Below, piece by piece: positions 23,659 through 31,387 of a stretch of 40,179 nt of DNA (its first letter is position 1; each line of letters opens with the position of its first letter). The notes beneath the pieces are model-generated. The model had not been told where the DNA came from, made no database searches, and saw nothing but the letters and a program-made list of their open reading frames with translations. The stretch spans positions 1 through 40,179 of the forward strand of contig NZ_BMTL01000053.1 of the NCBI RefSeq assembly GCF_014649655.1. The letters are read 5' to 3'. The DNA is from Streptomyces humidus (GTDB lineage Bacteria; Actinomycetota; Actinomycetes; Streptomycetales; Streptomycetaceae). The position numbers and the translations under genes were made by a program.

Positions 23659-23680
23659 ACGATCGTTCTCTATGCTTTGC
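23659..23680. promoter_or_regulatory. Putative TetR operator upstream of the TetR gene
   Basis: A perfect ten-base palindrome AACGATCGTT overlaps GATCGTTCTCTATGCTTTGC (23661-23680), which resembles the site at 22923-22942. It lies about 75 bases upstream of the TetR start, in the gap before the SDR gene. Confidence 0.5.
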
Positions 23681-23746
23681 TGGGAGACAACGCCGGTACG
23701 ACTCCAGGGGGAGGTCATGCGAGTGCCGCCGCGAGGCGCCCGCGCG

Positions 23747-24520
23747 CTACACGGCGGTCGAACCGCCGTCGACCGCCATGGCGGAACCCGTGACGAACGA
23801 CGAACGGTCGCTGCACAGCCAAGCCGCGGCCTGCGCCACCTCGTCGGGCCGCGACATCCTGCGCTGCAGCGAGTCGGAGAGGAAGACCTCCTCCAGCTCC
23901 GGCAGCTGCGCGATGACGCCGTCCATCATCTCGGACCGGGTGGCGCCCACGACGAGCGCGTTGACGCGGACGCCCCGCCGGCCGTAGTCGTAGGCCGCCG
24001 CCCGCGTCAGGCCGATCACCGCGTGCTTCGAGGCGACGTACGCGGCCGAGGCTCCGGTGGCCTTCAGACCCGCGACGCTGGAGGTGTTCACCACGGCCCC
24101 GCCGGAGCCGGAGTCGAGCATCGCCGGTATCTGGTGGAACAGGCAGTTCCACACCCCCCGCACATTGACGTCCATGGTCCGGTCGTACGTCTGCGCGTCC
24201 ATCTCGTGGAGCGGGACTCCCGCCGTGCCGTACCCGGCGTTGTTGAAGGCCGCGTCCAGCTTGCCGAACGTGTCCACCGCCGTCCCCACTGCGCGGGCCA
24301 CGTCACCCGCCACCCTCACGTCACCCGCCACGGCCGCGGCCCGCCCGCCGCCGCCGCGGATGCTCTCCACCAGCTCGGCCAGCCGCTCCGCACGGCGGGC
24401 CATGAGGACGACCGCCGCCCCCTCGTCGGCGAACAGCCGGGCGGCGGCCGCGCCGATCCCGCTCGACGCCCCGGTGATCATGGCCACCTTGCCGCTCAGC
24501 AGCTTGTGCTCGTCTCCCAC
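23747..24520 (-). CDS. Short-chain dehydrogenase/reductase in the signalling cassette
   Basis: The 257-residue protein has ITGASSGIG, NNAGYG, the catalytic Ser in NTSSVAG and YVASK with Tyr and Lys; all catalytic residues are present. The start is taken as the GTG at 24520, preceded by GAGGGGGAG; the longer frame has no ribosome site. Butyrolactone and butenolide pathways need a ketoreductase after the AfsA step, and SDR or NmrA-type genes often accompany afsA homologues. The HAD gene lies 94 bases upstream in the same direction, so these two may be cotranscribed. A role in signal synthesis is inferred from position. Confidence 0.85.
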   Translation of the reverse strand: MGDEHKLLSGKVAMITGASSGIGAAAARLFADEGAAVVLMARRAERLAELVESIRGGGGRAAAVAGDVRVAGDVARAVGTAVDTFGKLDAAFNNAGYGTAGVPLHEMDAQTYDRTMDVNVRGVWNCLFHQIPAMLDSGSGGAVVNTSSVAGLKATGASAAYVASKHAVIGLTRAAAYDYGRRGVRVNALVVGATRSEMMDGVIAQLPELEEVFLSDSLQRRMSRPDEVAQAAAWLCSDRSSFVTGSAMAVDGGSTAV

Positions 24521-24614
24521 GGCTACTCCCCCTCTGTCACATCTGTGTCGCGTCGTCACATGCCGGGCATCCCGCACCGGCCGACCCGCCGGTCCCTCCC
24601 GCGGCGAAGACCGC

Positions 24615-25325
24615 TCAGAGCGGCCACACCGTGCCGGCGGCGGCCTCGGCGTCGACCGAGCGCAGCAGTTCCTCGTCCACGGCGTGCAACGAGTCGACCA
24701 GGTACCGGACGCCCGCCTCGCGCATCAGCCGCCGCTGGAAGCTGTGCTCGAAATGGCTGGGGTGACCGATGAAGGGCATCCCCAGCGACCTGGCCGTCTC
24801 GGCGACCGTCGCGACATCGTCGATCACGAGCACCTGGTCGTGCTTGAGACCGAAGTACTCGGTGGCGATCTCGTGCAGACCCGGCCGGAACGCGTCGGTG
24901 CAGATGTAGCCGGGGCCGTCGAACAGGCCGGCGTGCTCACCGAGGAACGCGTCGAAGTGGCTCTCGTCGAGACCTCCGTAGCAGACCGTGCGAAGACCCA
25001 GCCGCCGGAGCCCGCGGACCAGCTCGATCCCCCCGTCGTTCACCCGCACCGGATACGCGGCCACATGGCGCGCACGCTCCTCGAAGTACGCCTCGAGCGC
25101 CTCCTCGCCGGTCATGGGCACGCCGACCGCCTCGCCGACCGCCTCGGCGAGCAGCCGGCCCGCGACCGCACGCGGCCGGGAGAAGATGCTCCGCTCGACC
25201 TCGGCGGTGTAGGCGCAGCCACGGCTCACCAGGAAGTGGTGGATGACCGGGCTGAAGGAGTCGCCGAGCATGACGCCGTCGATGTTGACCGCGCACAGGC
25301 GCAGATGTCTCAGACCGTGAACCAT
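24615..25325 (-). CDS. HAD-family protein of the butyrolactone/butenolide cassette
   Basis: The 236-residue protein has the HAD fold: motif I is CAVNIDGVMLGD, motif II LRTVCYGG, and the acidic motif IV VLVIDDVATVAE. In motif I the usual nucleophilic Asp of DxD is Asn (the codon is AAC), while the second Asp is kept. HAD phosphatases such as MmfP act after AfsA-type synthases in furan and lactone signal pathways, and this gene lies between the SDR and the receptor. Without the nucleophile it may not be a phosphatase; I have an uncertain memory that close Streptomyces relatives share the NIDG form. The ATG at 25325 follows an AGGGGAGAAG site. Confidence 0.75.
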   Translation of the reverse strand: MVHGLRHLRLCAVNIDGVMLGDSFSPVIHHFLVSRGCAYTAEVERSIFSRPRAVAGRLLAEAVGEAVGVPMTGEEALEAYFEERARHVAAYPVRVNDGGIELVRGLRRLGLRTVCYGGLDESHFDAFLGEHAGLFDGPGYICTDAFRPGLHEIATEYFGLKHDQVLVIDDVATVAETARSLGMPFIGHPSHFEHSFQRRLMREAGVRYLVDSLHAVDEELLRSVDAEAAAGTVWPL

Positions 25326-25379
25326 GTCTTCTCCCCTGTGGATGGATCTTTCACGCTGTTTCACTGCGCCCGCCCGCCG

Positions 25380-25426
25380 GCGCCGTCCGGCGCGGCCGGC
25401 ACGGTGCATGCCGCGCCGGACGGCGC
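25380..25426. terminator. Strong hairpin between receptor gene and HAD gene
   Basis: A perfect 17-bp stem (GCGCCGTCCGGCGCGGC at 25380-25396 pairing with 25410-25426) has a 13-base loop. It lies just after the receptor stop and before the HAD start in the same direction, so it probably ends the receptor transcript. Confidence 0.65.
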
Positions 25427-25488
25427 TCCCGGTCGTTCACGCGCGGCCGGCCGAACCGCTGTCAGCCGTGCGCTGTCCGCGTCCCCGG

Positions 25489-26187
25489 TCAGTCCTGCGC
25501 GCCGCCGCCCTCCCGGGAGCCCGCCGAAGCGCAGGCCGCGGCACAGGAGGCGGCCCGCAACAGCTCCTTCGCGCGCGCCTCACTCACTTCGGTGTGGGCG
25601 ATGACGGTCGGCACGGCAACGCCCGGAAGCAGCAGCCGCCACATCCGTACGACCCGGTCGCCCAGGTCCGCCCGCTCCTCGCTCGCCACGGCGGAGTAGG
25701 TCTGCATGCCCGTACACGCCTCGACGACGAACTCCGCGAGTTCCTCCGGGTCGACGCCCGCCTGCAGCTCGCCCTTACCGCCCGCGACACGCAGACAGTC
25801 GGCCATGATCGCGCCCCAGTCGCGGTAGGGCTTGACGTCCCGCAGGCCGAACGCACCCTGCTCGGTGGTGAGCCGTACGCCCGCCCGCAGCAGCGGGTCC
25901 GTCCTCAGCTGCTGGGACCAGACCAGTGTGATGTCGACGAGCCGCTGCAGCCCCTCCGACTCCAGCCACGGGACTATCGAATCGGGCTGCGCGTTCATGA
26001 CCGCGCGGGCCAGCGCCTCCTTCGACTCGAAGTGGAAGTACAGCGCCCCGGCCGTGAGTTCGGCCTGCTGAAGGATGTCCTTGATGCTCGCCCCGGCGAA
26101 ACCGGACTCGTCGAACACCTCTGCCGCCGCCCGGAGCAACTGCCTCCGAGTCTGCACTCCCCGTTCCTGCCTGGGTTGACGAACCAC
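25489..26187 (-). CDS. Gamma-butyrolactone receptor, ScbR/ArpA type (TetR family)
   Basis: The 232-residue protein has the classical receptor start VRQPRQERGVQTRRQLL, a helix-turn-helix ending ALYFHFESKEALARAV, and the ligand domain hallmark LRAGVRLTTEQGAFGL with YRDWGAIMADCLR. These repressors bind AT-flanked palindromes (ARE) and release DNA when the lactone signal binds. The start is the GTG at 26187, four to five bases after AAGGAGGT, a near-perfect ribosome site. It is divergent from the AfsA-type synthase gene, the standard arrangement, and probably represses itself and the synthase. A Cys/Ala-rich tail of about 30 residues follows the domain. Confidence 0.93.
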   Translation of the reverse strand: MVRQPRQERGVQTRRQLLRAAAEVFDESGFAGASIKDILQQAELTAGALYFHFESKEALARAVMNAQPDSIVPWLESEGLQRLVDITLVWSQQLRTDPLLRAGVRLTTEQGAFGLRDVKPYRDWGAIMADCLRVAGGKGELQAGVDPEELAEFVVEACTGMQTYSAVASEERADLGDRVVRMWRLLLPGVAVPTVIAHTEVSEARAKELLRAASCAAACASAGSREGGGAQD

Positions 26188-26202
26188 CAGTACCTCCTTG
26201 CG

Positions 26203-26225
26203 AAACCGAACACTCTTTACGGTAT
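26203..26225. promoter_or_regulatory. Possible ARE-like operator in the receptor upstream region
   Basis: AAACCG (26203-26208) and CGGTAT (26220-26225) form an imperfect inverted repeat with an 11-base centre, 16 bases upstream of the receptor start. The arm sequences resemble autoregulator-responsive elements. Confidence 0.35.
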
Positions 26226-26363
26226 CGGCCCCAGCTCCCGAACTGCCAGATGTCGAGGAAGACTCAAGCCAGCCAGCCGGAAAACATCCGTTTCGTCCAT
26301 CCTCGCGGCAGCACCCTTGACCTACTCATGACATCATATTTACCCGCGTTTGGCAGGAAAACA

Positions 26364-26383
26364 AAACGAGCGCTCTTTATATT
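26364..26383 (+). promoter_or_regulatory. Possible ARE-like operator and -10 box of the AfsA-type gene
   Basis: AAACGAGCGCTCTTT (26364-26378) is a palindrome apart from one mismatched pair and ends in a TATATT box (26378-26383). The site is 56 bases upstream of the synthase start, where the receptor would block transcription. Confidence 0.45.
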
Positions 26384-26438
26384 GTGCGGACACGTTCACC
26401 GCACCACGAGGTCAACCACATCCCTGGGGGGGATCAAC

Positions 26439-27392
26439 ATGACCGTGACTGCCTCGACGCGCGTCATAGAGCGTCCGTCGGCCACCTCCGTTCCCCGCGA
26501 GTACGTGCACAAGGCCGCCGCGTCGGAGGTCCTGCTGACCGGGCTGTCCCCGGCCGGACCCGACCGCTTCCACGTCACCGCCCGGTGGCCGTCGCGGCAC
26601 CCCTTCTACGGGCCGAAGGGCGGCTTCCACGACCCGCTGCTCGTCGCCGAGTCGGTCCGCCAGAGCGTGCCACTGCTCAGCCACGTCGCCTACGCAGTCC
26701 CCTTCGGCCATCGCCAGTCATGGAACAGCCTGCGCTACGAAGTCGACCCCGTCGCCCTGACGTTCACCGGGAACGACGCGGACATCGACATGCACGTCAC
26801 CTGCTCCGAGACAGTCCGCCGCACCGGCCGGCTGGCCTCACTGCGCATGCAGGTCGACCTGTACATCGACGGCCGTCCGCTGGGCGTGGCGGAGACGAGG
26901 TTCTGCAACCTCTCCCCCGCCGTGTATCCGCGCCTGCGGGGCCCCCACGCCGACGCCGCACAGGCCGCACAGCACGCCGTCCCGCTCGCCCCCGCCACGG
27001 CACCGGCCCGCGTCGCCCGCACCCGCACCCGCGACGTGGTCCTGTCCCCCGCCGTGCCCACCGACCCCTCCCCCTGCCCGACTCCCACCCGCGCCCAACT
27101 GCGCACCGACTTCTCCCACCCCGTCCTCTTCGACCACCCGGCCGACCACGTCCCAGGCATGCTGCTGCTCGAAGCCGCCCGCCAGAGCGCCCACGCAGCG
27201 GCCCACCCACTGCCAGGACTCGCGACCGGCCTCGACGCCGTGTTCAACCACTACGTCGAGTTCGACGCCCCCTGCTGGATCGACCGCACACCGGCCGGGA
27301 ACCCCGCAGACACCCACCGCCTCATCCACGTCCAAGCCCTGCAGAACGACACCCCCGCCTTCACCGCCACCGTCGCACTGACCTCACCCTGA
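26439..27392 (+). CDS. AfsA/ScbA-type gamma-butyrolactone signal synthase
   Basis: The 317-residue protein is a two-hotdog AfsA homologue. Each half carries the family's Glu-x-x-Arg pair: ESVRQ (Glu71, Arg74) and EAARQ (Glu245, Arg248), with HPFYGPKGGFHDPLLVAESVRQ and HPVLFDHPADHVPGM as flanking signatures. The enzyme joins a beta-ketoacyl thioester to dihydroxyacetone phosphate to start butyrolactone, furan or butenolide signals. The ATG at 26439 follows a GGGGGGA stretch. It is divergent from the receptor gene, and the SDR and HAD genes nearby could complete the signal. This cassette probably controls the biosynthetic operon; that is inferred from linkage. Confidence 0.93.
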   Translation: MTVTASTRVIERPSATSVPREYVHKAAASEVLLTGLSPAGPDRFHVTARWPSRHPFYGPKGGFHDPLLVAESVRQSVPLLSHVAYAVPFGHRQSWNSLRYEVDPVALTFTGNDADIDMHVTCSETVRRTGRLASLRMQVDLYIDGRPLGVAETRFCNLSPAVYPRLRGPHADAAQAAQHAVPLAPATAPARVARTRTRDVVLSPAVPTDPSPCPTPTRAQLRTDFSHPVLFDHPADHVPGMLLLEAARQSAHAAAHPLPGLATGLDAVFNHYVEFDAPCWIDRTPAGNPADTHRLIHVQALQNDTPAFTATVALTSP

Positions 27393-27781
27393 CCACCAGA
27401 CCCCCCAGGACGACCGACCAGAGCGACATGCCACGCCCGGACACATCACGCGCCACCACCACAGCCGGCCGACCCACAACGGCACACACACCACCAAGCG
27501 CGAACAGGCTCCAGGAGGGGCTCGGGGATCAGGCTGCCGAGCCCCTCCTCCGTGAGGTTGAGGCACCCCCGTGAGACCTCAACCGGCGCTTTGCCTGAGC
27601 GGGTTCACATGCCGTACAGGACCAGGAACGCCTGTCCGAGGGCGGCCGCGGAGGCCGTCACCCTGACTCCCTGCCAGATCGCCGTCTGGAGCATGCTGCT
27701 GCCGCAGTGAGCCCGCAGGCCGTAGACGACCCCCGCCACCACAGCAAAGAGCAAGGAGCAAGGAGCAAGACCAGCAGACCA
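27393..27781. other. Gap after the AfsA-type gene: two hairpins, no gene
   Basis: This 389-base stretch holds the terminator at 27514-27548 and a second inverted repeat, GGTTGAGG (27556-27563) with CCTCAACC (27577-27584), which may be an end of a lost element. From 27605 on it is the out-of-frame tail of the recombinase relic. No supported gene is seen. Confidence 0.6.
27514..27548 (+). terminator. Terminator hairpin after the AfsA-type gene
   Basis: A perfect 12-bp stem, GGAGGGGCTCGG with CCGAGCCCCTCC, has an 11-base loop and can be extended by one A-T pair. It lies 120 bases beyond the stop codon. Confidence 0.65.
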
Positions 27782-28026
27782 CGCACCGAATCGGGGGCGG
27801 ACCTCAGCCAGGTAGTGGTCCAGGACATCGACGGTCCAGTCCATCTCCGGGACCGTGAAGATGGTGCGGCGCTCGGGCTGGCTGCCCTTCGAGGACTTCC
27901 CGTACCGGACGAACACCGCCCCGTGGCGCCCATACTGCGGTGCCTTCGGGTTGCGCCGCAGGTCGGCGACGTCGAGATGCACGCTTTCCCGACGGCGCAT
28001 GCCGTAGGCGTAGTAGCTCTTGAGCA
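27782..28026 (-). pseudogene. Tyrosine recombinase/integrase fragment
   Basis: The minus strand reads RLLKSYYAYGMRRRE, then SVHLDVADLRRN, YGRHGAVFVRYGKSSKGS and RRTIFTVPEMDWTVDVLDHY. This is the central part of a phage-type integrase, including the YGxRRxE segment with the first catalytic Arg. The reading continues open to 27605, but residues after RPRFGA are no longer integrase-like. The C-terminal catalytic HxxR and Tyr are missing. The N-terminal side stops exactly at the IS6-like element. It is therefore a relic broken at both ends. Confidence 0.75.
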
Positions 28027-28886
28027 GGCGCTGTCACGTTGCTGGGTGCGTAGGTGTCTGATGGTGCGTCACGACGTGGCAGAGGCCGGTTCCGGGCTGT
28101 GCTCAGGCCGCGGTGGCGAGGCCGGCGACGCCGGTTATCTGCTCCCAGATTGCGAAGCGGACGGTCATCTCGGCTCGGTGGGCGCCAGCGGTCATCAGAT
28201 GGCGGCGGGGGCGGAAGTGGGGCGAGATACCGCTGAACGCGGAGAGGAACCGTTGTGCTCCGCCCACCGAGCGGAAGCCTTTCATCGCCCGTTCACGTTG
28301 CCTGGTGGGCTGATGGCTGTTCTCCGCCCGGTTGTTCAGGTACCTCGACTGCCGGTGCTCGACGCAGGGCATGACCTCGTGGTGGGCGGCGCCGTAGGAG
28401 CGGAGCTTGTCAGTGACGATCACCCGCGGCACCGCGCCGGTCTTCTTCAACAGTCTGCGGAAGAAGCGCCTGGCCGCGGCCTTGTCCCGGCGGTTCTGCA
28501 AAAGGATGTCCAGGACGTTGCCGTCCTGGTCGACGGCCCGCCACAGGTACCGCTGCACGCCGTTGATCTTGATGAAACTTCGTCCAGGTGCCACTTGTCA
28601 CCAGGCCGAGGCTGCCGGCGGCGCAGCGCGCCCGCGTAGGTCTGCCCGAACTTGCCGTACCAGCGGCGCACCGTCTCGTAGGAGACGACGACCCCGCGCT
28701 CGAGCATGAGCTCCTCGACCTCTCGGAAGCTGAGCGGGAAGCGGTGGTACAGCCACACACAGTGGGAGATCACCTCGACCGGGTACCGGTGACCCTTGTA
28801 CGACGGCGACGCGCTCCCCACCGACGCCCCCTCCCCGCCTGATCAACCAGAAGATCATCCCACCAGTCGGCCAACGTGACAGTGCC
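28027..28886 (-). mobile_element. IS6-like insertion sequence, about 860 bp, with 15-bp terminal inverted repeats
   Basis: The left end GGCGCTGTCACGTTG (28027-28041) and the right end, whose reverse complement is GGCACTGTCACGTTG (28872-28886), differ at one base. Between them lies an IS6-type DDE transposase with a frameshift. The eight flanking bases are CTTGAGCA and CATGAGAC, so no exact target duplication remains. The element adjoins the recombinase relic on its left. Confidence 0.85.
28103..28821 (-). pseudogene. IS6-family transposase, frameshifted
   Basis: The first part starts at 28821 (MGSASPSYKGHRYPVEVISH) and runs through the DNA-binding region to KWHLDEV, which holds the first catalytic Asp. 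At about 28577 one base is missing (GACGAAGTTTC where GACGAAGTCTTC is expected), and the rest continues in another frame as FIKINGVQRYLWRAVDQDG, VIVTDKLRSYGAAHHEV with the second Asp, and AENSHQPTRQRERAMKGF with the catalytic Glu. All three catalytic residues exist but are split between frames. Unless the frame is rescued, the gene is inactive. Confidence 0.88.
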
Positions 28887-29304
28887 CATGAGACAACCAG
28901 TGAAGTCGCAGGTCACAGCACCAAGCTATGCCACGGGGCGGCGAGATCCTACAGCCCTTGTGGGATCTCAGATTCCGTGTCGGAATCTCACGGCCGATGT
29001 CGGATCGATATCGGATGCGACATCGGCCGTGAGATTGCCCAGGTCAGCTGTCCGTTCTCACTGGTCCTTTCAGCGTCTCACTGTGTTGCGCGCAGATTTG
29101 GCGAATTCTCAGGCGGCGGCCTACCTGACGGGCTGATCGCCTGGTTTACACCAGTTTGGGTTGATGCGAGTCTCAACGGAGTTGGCGTTTCTCATCAATG
29201 TCTGCCGTGACCGATGAGTTTTGTGCGGATCCGTGGTCGATACGGCTGGATACACCGACAGCGGTGGGCCTGTGCTGGGGACGTTCCAGCGTGGGAGGAA
29301 GCAG
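28887..29304. other. Gene-free stretch with consecutive palindromes
   Basis: This 418-base region between the IS6-like element and the oxygenase gene has lower GC than its surroundings and no convincing gene. It contains the three adjoining inverted repeats described separately at 28943-29036. The promoter of the oxygenase gene is presumably in its right part, but I cannot name one. Confidence 0.6.
28943..29036. repeat. Three adjoining inverted repeats
   Basis: GAGATCC (28943-28949) pairs with GGATCTC (28963-28969). Next to it AGATTCC (28970-28976) pairs with GGAATCT (28982-28988) around a five-base loop. Overlapping that, AATCTCACGGCCGATGTCG (28984-29002) pairs perfectly over 19 bp with 29018-29036 around a 15-base loop. 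The dense packing suggests a recombination site, an element end or a structured transcript. Confidence 0.85.
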
Positions 29305-30597
29305 ATGGAGGATGCGATGAGCGTCGACGACTCCGAGCAGGAGCACACCATCCGGACTGGGACGCGGGTGAGCGGCCCCAGGGTGTTGGTGGCGGGAGCG
29401 AGCATCGCGGGACCCGCGCTGGCCCACTGGCTGCGCCGGCGGGGGGCTGAGGTGACCGTGGTGGAGCGGGCTCCCAAGCTGCGTCCCGGCGGGCAGGCGG
29501 TGGACGCGCGCGGGGTCGCCAAGGAGGTCATCGGGCGCATGGGGCTGGACGCGGCGGTGCGCGCGGCGTGCACCGGCACCGCCGGCGCGCATACCGTGGA
29601 CGCGGACGGGCAGGTGCTGGAGACCTTCCGTGCCGACGACGACGGTGGCGACGGGTTCATCGCGGACATCGAGATCCTGCGCGGGGACCTGTCCCAGGTG
29701 CTCTACGACGACACCCGCGACGGCGTCGAGTACGTCTTCGGCGACCGAATCGCCGAGCTCGCCCAGGACGCGGACGGGGTCGACGTGGTCTTCGCGGGCG
29801 GCAACCGGCGGCGCTTCGACTTGGTGGTCGGGGCAGACGGGCTGCACTCGGAGCTGCGAGCGATGGTCTTCGGGCCGCATGAGCGGTTCCTCCGCCACCT
29901 CGGGCACGTGCTGGCCTTCTACAGTGTGCCCAACGAGTTCGGGCTGGACCGCTGGCTGCTGGAGTACCAGGACCAGGAGTCCGGGCGCTCCGCCCTCCTG
30001 CGGCCCATCCAGGACGCCACCCGGGCGATGGCCATGTTCTACGCTGCCTCGGCCGACTTCGACGTCGACCACCGTGACGTCGCGGCCCAGAAGGTCCTGC
30101 TGCGGGAGCGGATGGCGGGCCTGGGCTGGCTGGCCCCGGACATCCTCGCGCGCCTGGACGACACTCCAGACTTCTACCTCGACCAGGTCGCCCAGGTGGT
30201 GATGGACCGCTGGTCGAGTGGACGGGTGGGGCTGCTCGGGGACGCGGCGTTCAGCTCGTCGCCGATGTCCGGGCAGGGCACCGGGCTGGCCCTGGTCGGT
30301 GCCTACCTGCTGGCCGGAGAGCTGGCCGCTGCCGGATGGGACCCCGACGCCGGGTTCGCCCGCTACGAGGCGCGGATGCGCTCGTTCGTCGAGGCCAACC
30401 AGGAGATCGGCCGGTTGAACGCCCGCAGCCGCGACGTCCCCGGGCCAGACGCCGAGCCGCGCCCTGATTTCGCCAGCGAATGGTTCACCGAGCTGGTCGG
30501 ACGCGCGATCAACGGCGTCGAGCTGCCCGACTACACGGGGGTGCCGGACTCCGCAGCCCCGGCCGGATCGCCGATCACCTCGTCGGCCAAGCCGTAG
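29305..30597 (+). CDS. FAD-dependent monooxygenase (PHBH/TetX-like)
   Basis: The 430-residue protein has the aromatic-hydroxylase fold signatures: RVLVAGASIAGPALAHWLRR near residue 26 (FAD ADP-binding loop), VVER, DLVVGADGLHSELR (the DG motif) and GRVGLLGDAAFSSSPMSGQG (the GD motif). Such enzymes hydroxylate aromatic or polyketide substrates, and some inactivate antibiotics. The ATG at 29305 has GGAGGAAG upstream; an ATG at 29317 with GGAGG is nearly as good. It stands alone between the palindromes and a gene-poor stretch, on the far side of the IS element from the cluster, so a link to the product is doubtful. Confidence 0.9.
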   Translation: MEDAMSVDDSEQEHTIRTGTRVSGPRVLVAGASIAGPALAHWLRRRGAEVTVVERAPKLRPGGQAVDARGVAKEVIGRMGLDAAVRAACTGTAGAHTVDADGQVLETFRADDDGGDGFIADIEILRGDLSQVLYDDTRDGVEYVFGDRIAELAQDADGVDVVFAGGNRRRFDLVVGADGLHSELRAMVFGPHERFLRHLGHVLAFYSVPNEFGLDRWLLEYQDQESGRSALLRPIQDATRAMAMFYAASADFDVDHRDVAAQKVLLRERMAGLGWLAPDILARLDDTPDFYLDQVAQVVMDRWSSGRVGLLGDAAFSSSPMSGQGTGLALVGAYLLAGELAAAGWDPDAGFARYEARMRSFVEANQEIGRLNARSRDVPGPDAEPRPDFASEWFTELVGRAINGVELPDYTGVPDSAAPAGSPITSSAKP

Positions 30598-31387
30598 GTG
30601 TCACATAACGTGTCGAGAGGGACCACGCTTCGGTAGGACACCGCCGGACGACCTCCGCTCATGCCGCATGGTGCGCGTTGGAGCGCCGGTTCGGCGGTCA
30701 GGCCACGTTCCGATGAGGCGGTGTCGGCTCGGAAGACTGACAAGATCGATGAGATTCCACCGCGCGGGATCTCTGTGGTTCTGTCACTTGCCTGGTCGGC
30801 GCTCACCGGAGCTGACAAGACCCTTGGGACATCGACCCCGTGATGTCCAAGCCCATTGATCCCCAGCCGGATCGCGCGCCCGTCTTGTCTCAAGGCAGTT
30901 GTCAGTGCGCAGCTCGCCGACATGGCTCCCTGACACGATGGATGAGAACGGACATCAGCGGATCGACAGCCCGAACCGCTCAGCACGGACGGTCGAGCAG
31001 ACGACTCGGGCGTGAGACTCCAGCGTCCGACACGTCGTGAGTGACTGTTGTTGTTCCGAACCTGAGGAGTGCTGGTCGAACGGGAGTCACCTGAACTCCC
31101 AACCCGACCGGTCCTCCCCCGCCGTCGTGACCTCCGCGTCCATCACATCGAGCGGCAGCATGACCGCGCGCACCGGGTGGACGTCACGTCGCCGAGATGC
31201 CAGGCCGCGCGGCGAGGCCAGAGCGCCCACAGGCACGACGCCTGGCGTACCGCCACCACCAGCGTCCTCGCAGCAGTGCGCAGCTTGTCACCCGAGCGGT
31301 GAGAGGCGAGGACGTCCGCAATGGCCAACCGGCGGTGACTGTGAAAATCGCTGTCCGATCACCGGAGCACGGTGATAGACATCCGGC
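30598..31387. other. Gene-free stretch of 790 bases
   Basis: No reading frame here shows a recognisable protein or good codon bias. One weak hairpin, GAGATTCC with GGGATCTC around 30751-30773, recalls the palindromes at 28943-28988 on the other side of the oxygenase gene. The region may be decayed mobile DNA. Confidence 0.5.

Noticed and set aside
24057..25604. Long plus-strand frame of about 515 codons
   Set aside because: It is antisense to the SDR and HAD genes, both of which have clear motifs and ribosome sites.
28019..28894. Eight-base target duplication of the IS6-like element
   Set aside because: The flanks CTTGAGCA and CATGAGAC share only some bases, so no direct repeat can be claimed.
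30531..30986. Minus-strand frame of 151 codons after the oxygenase gene
   Set aside because: It overlaps the end of the oxygenase gene, has irregular codon use and no recognisable motif.
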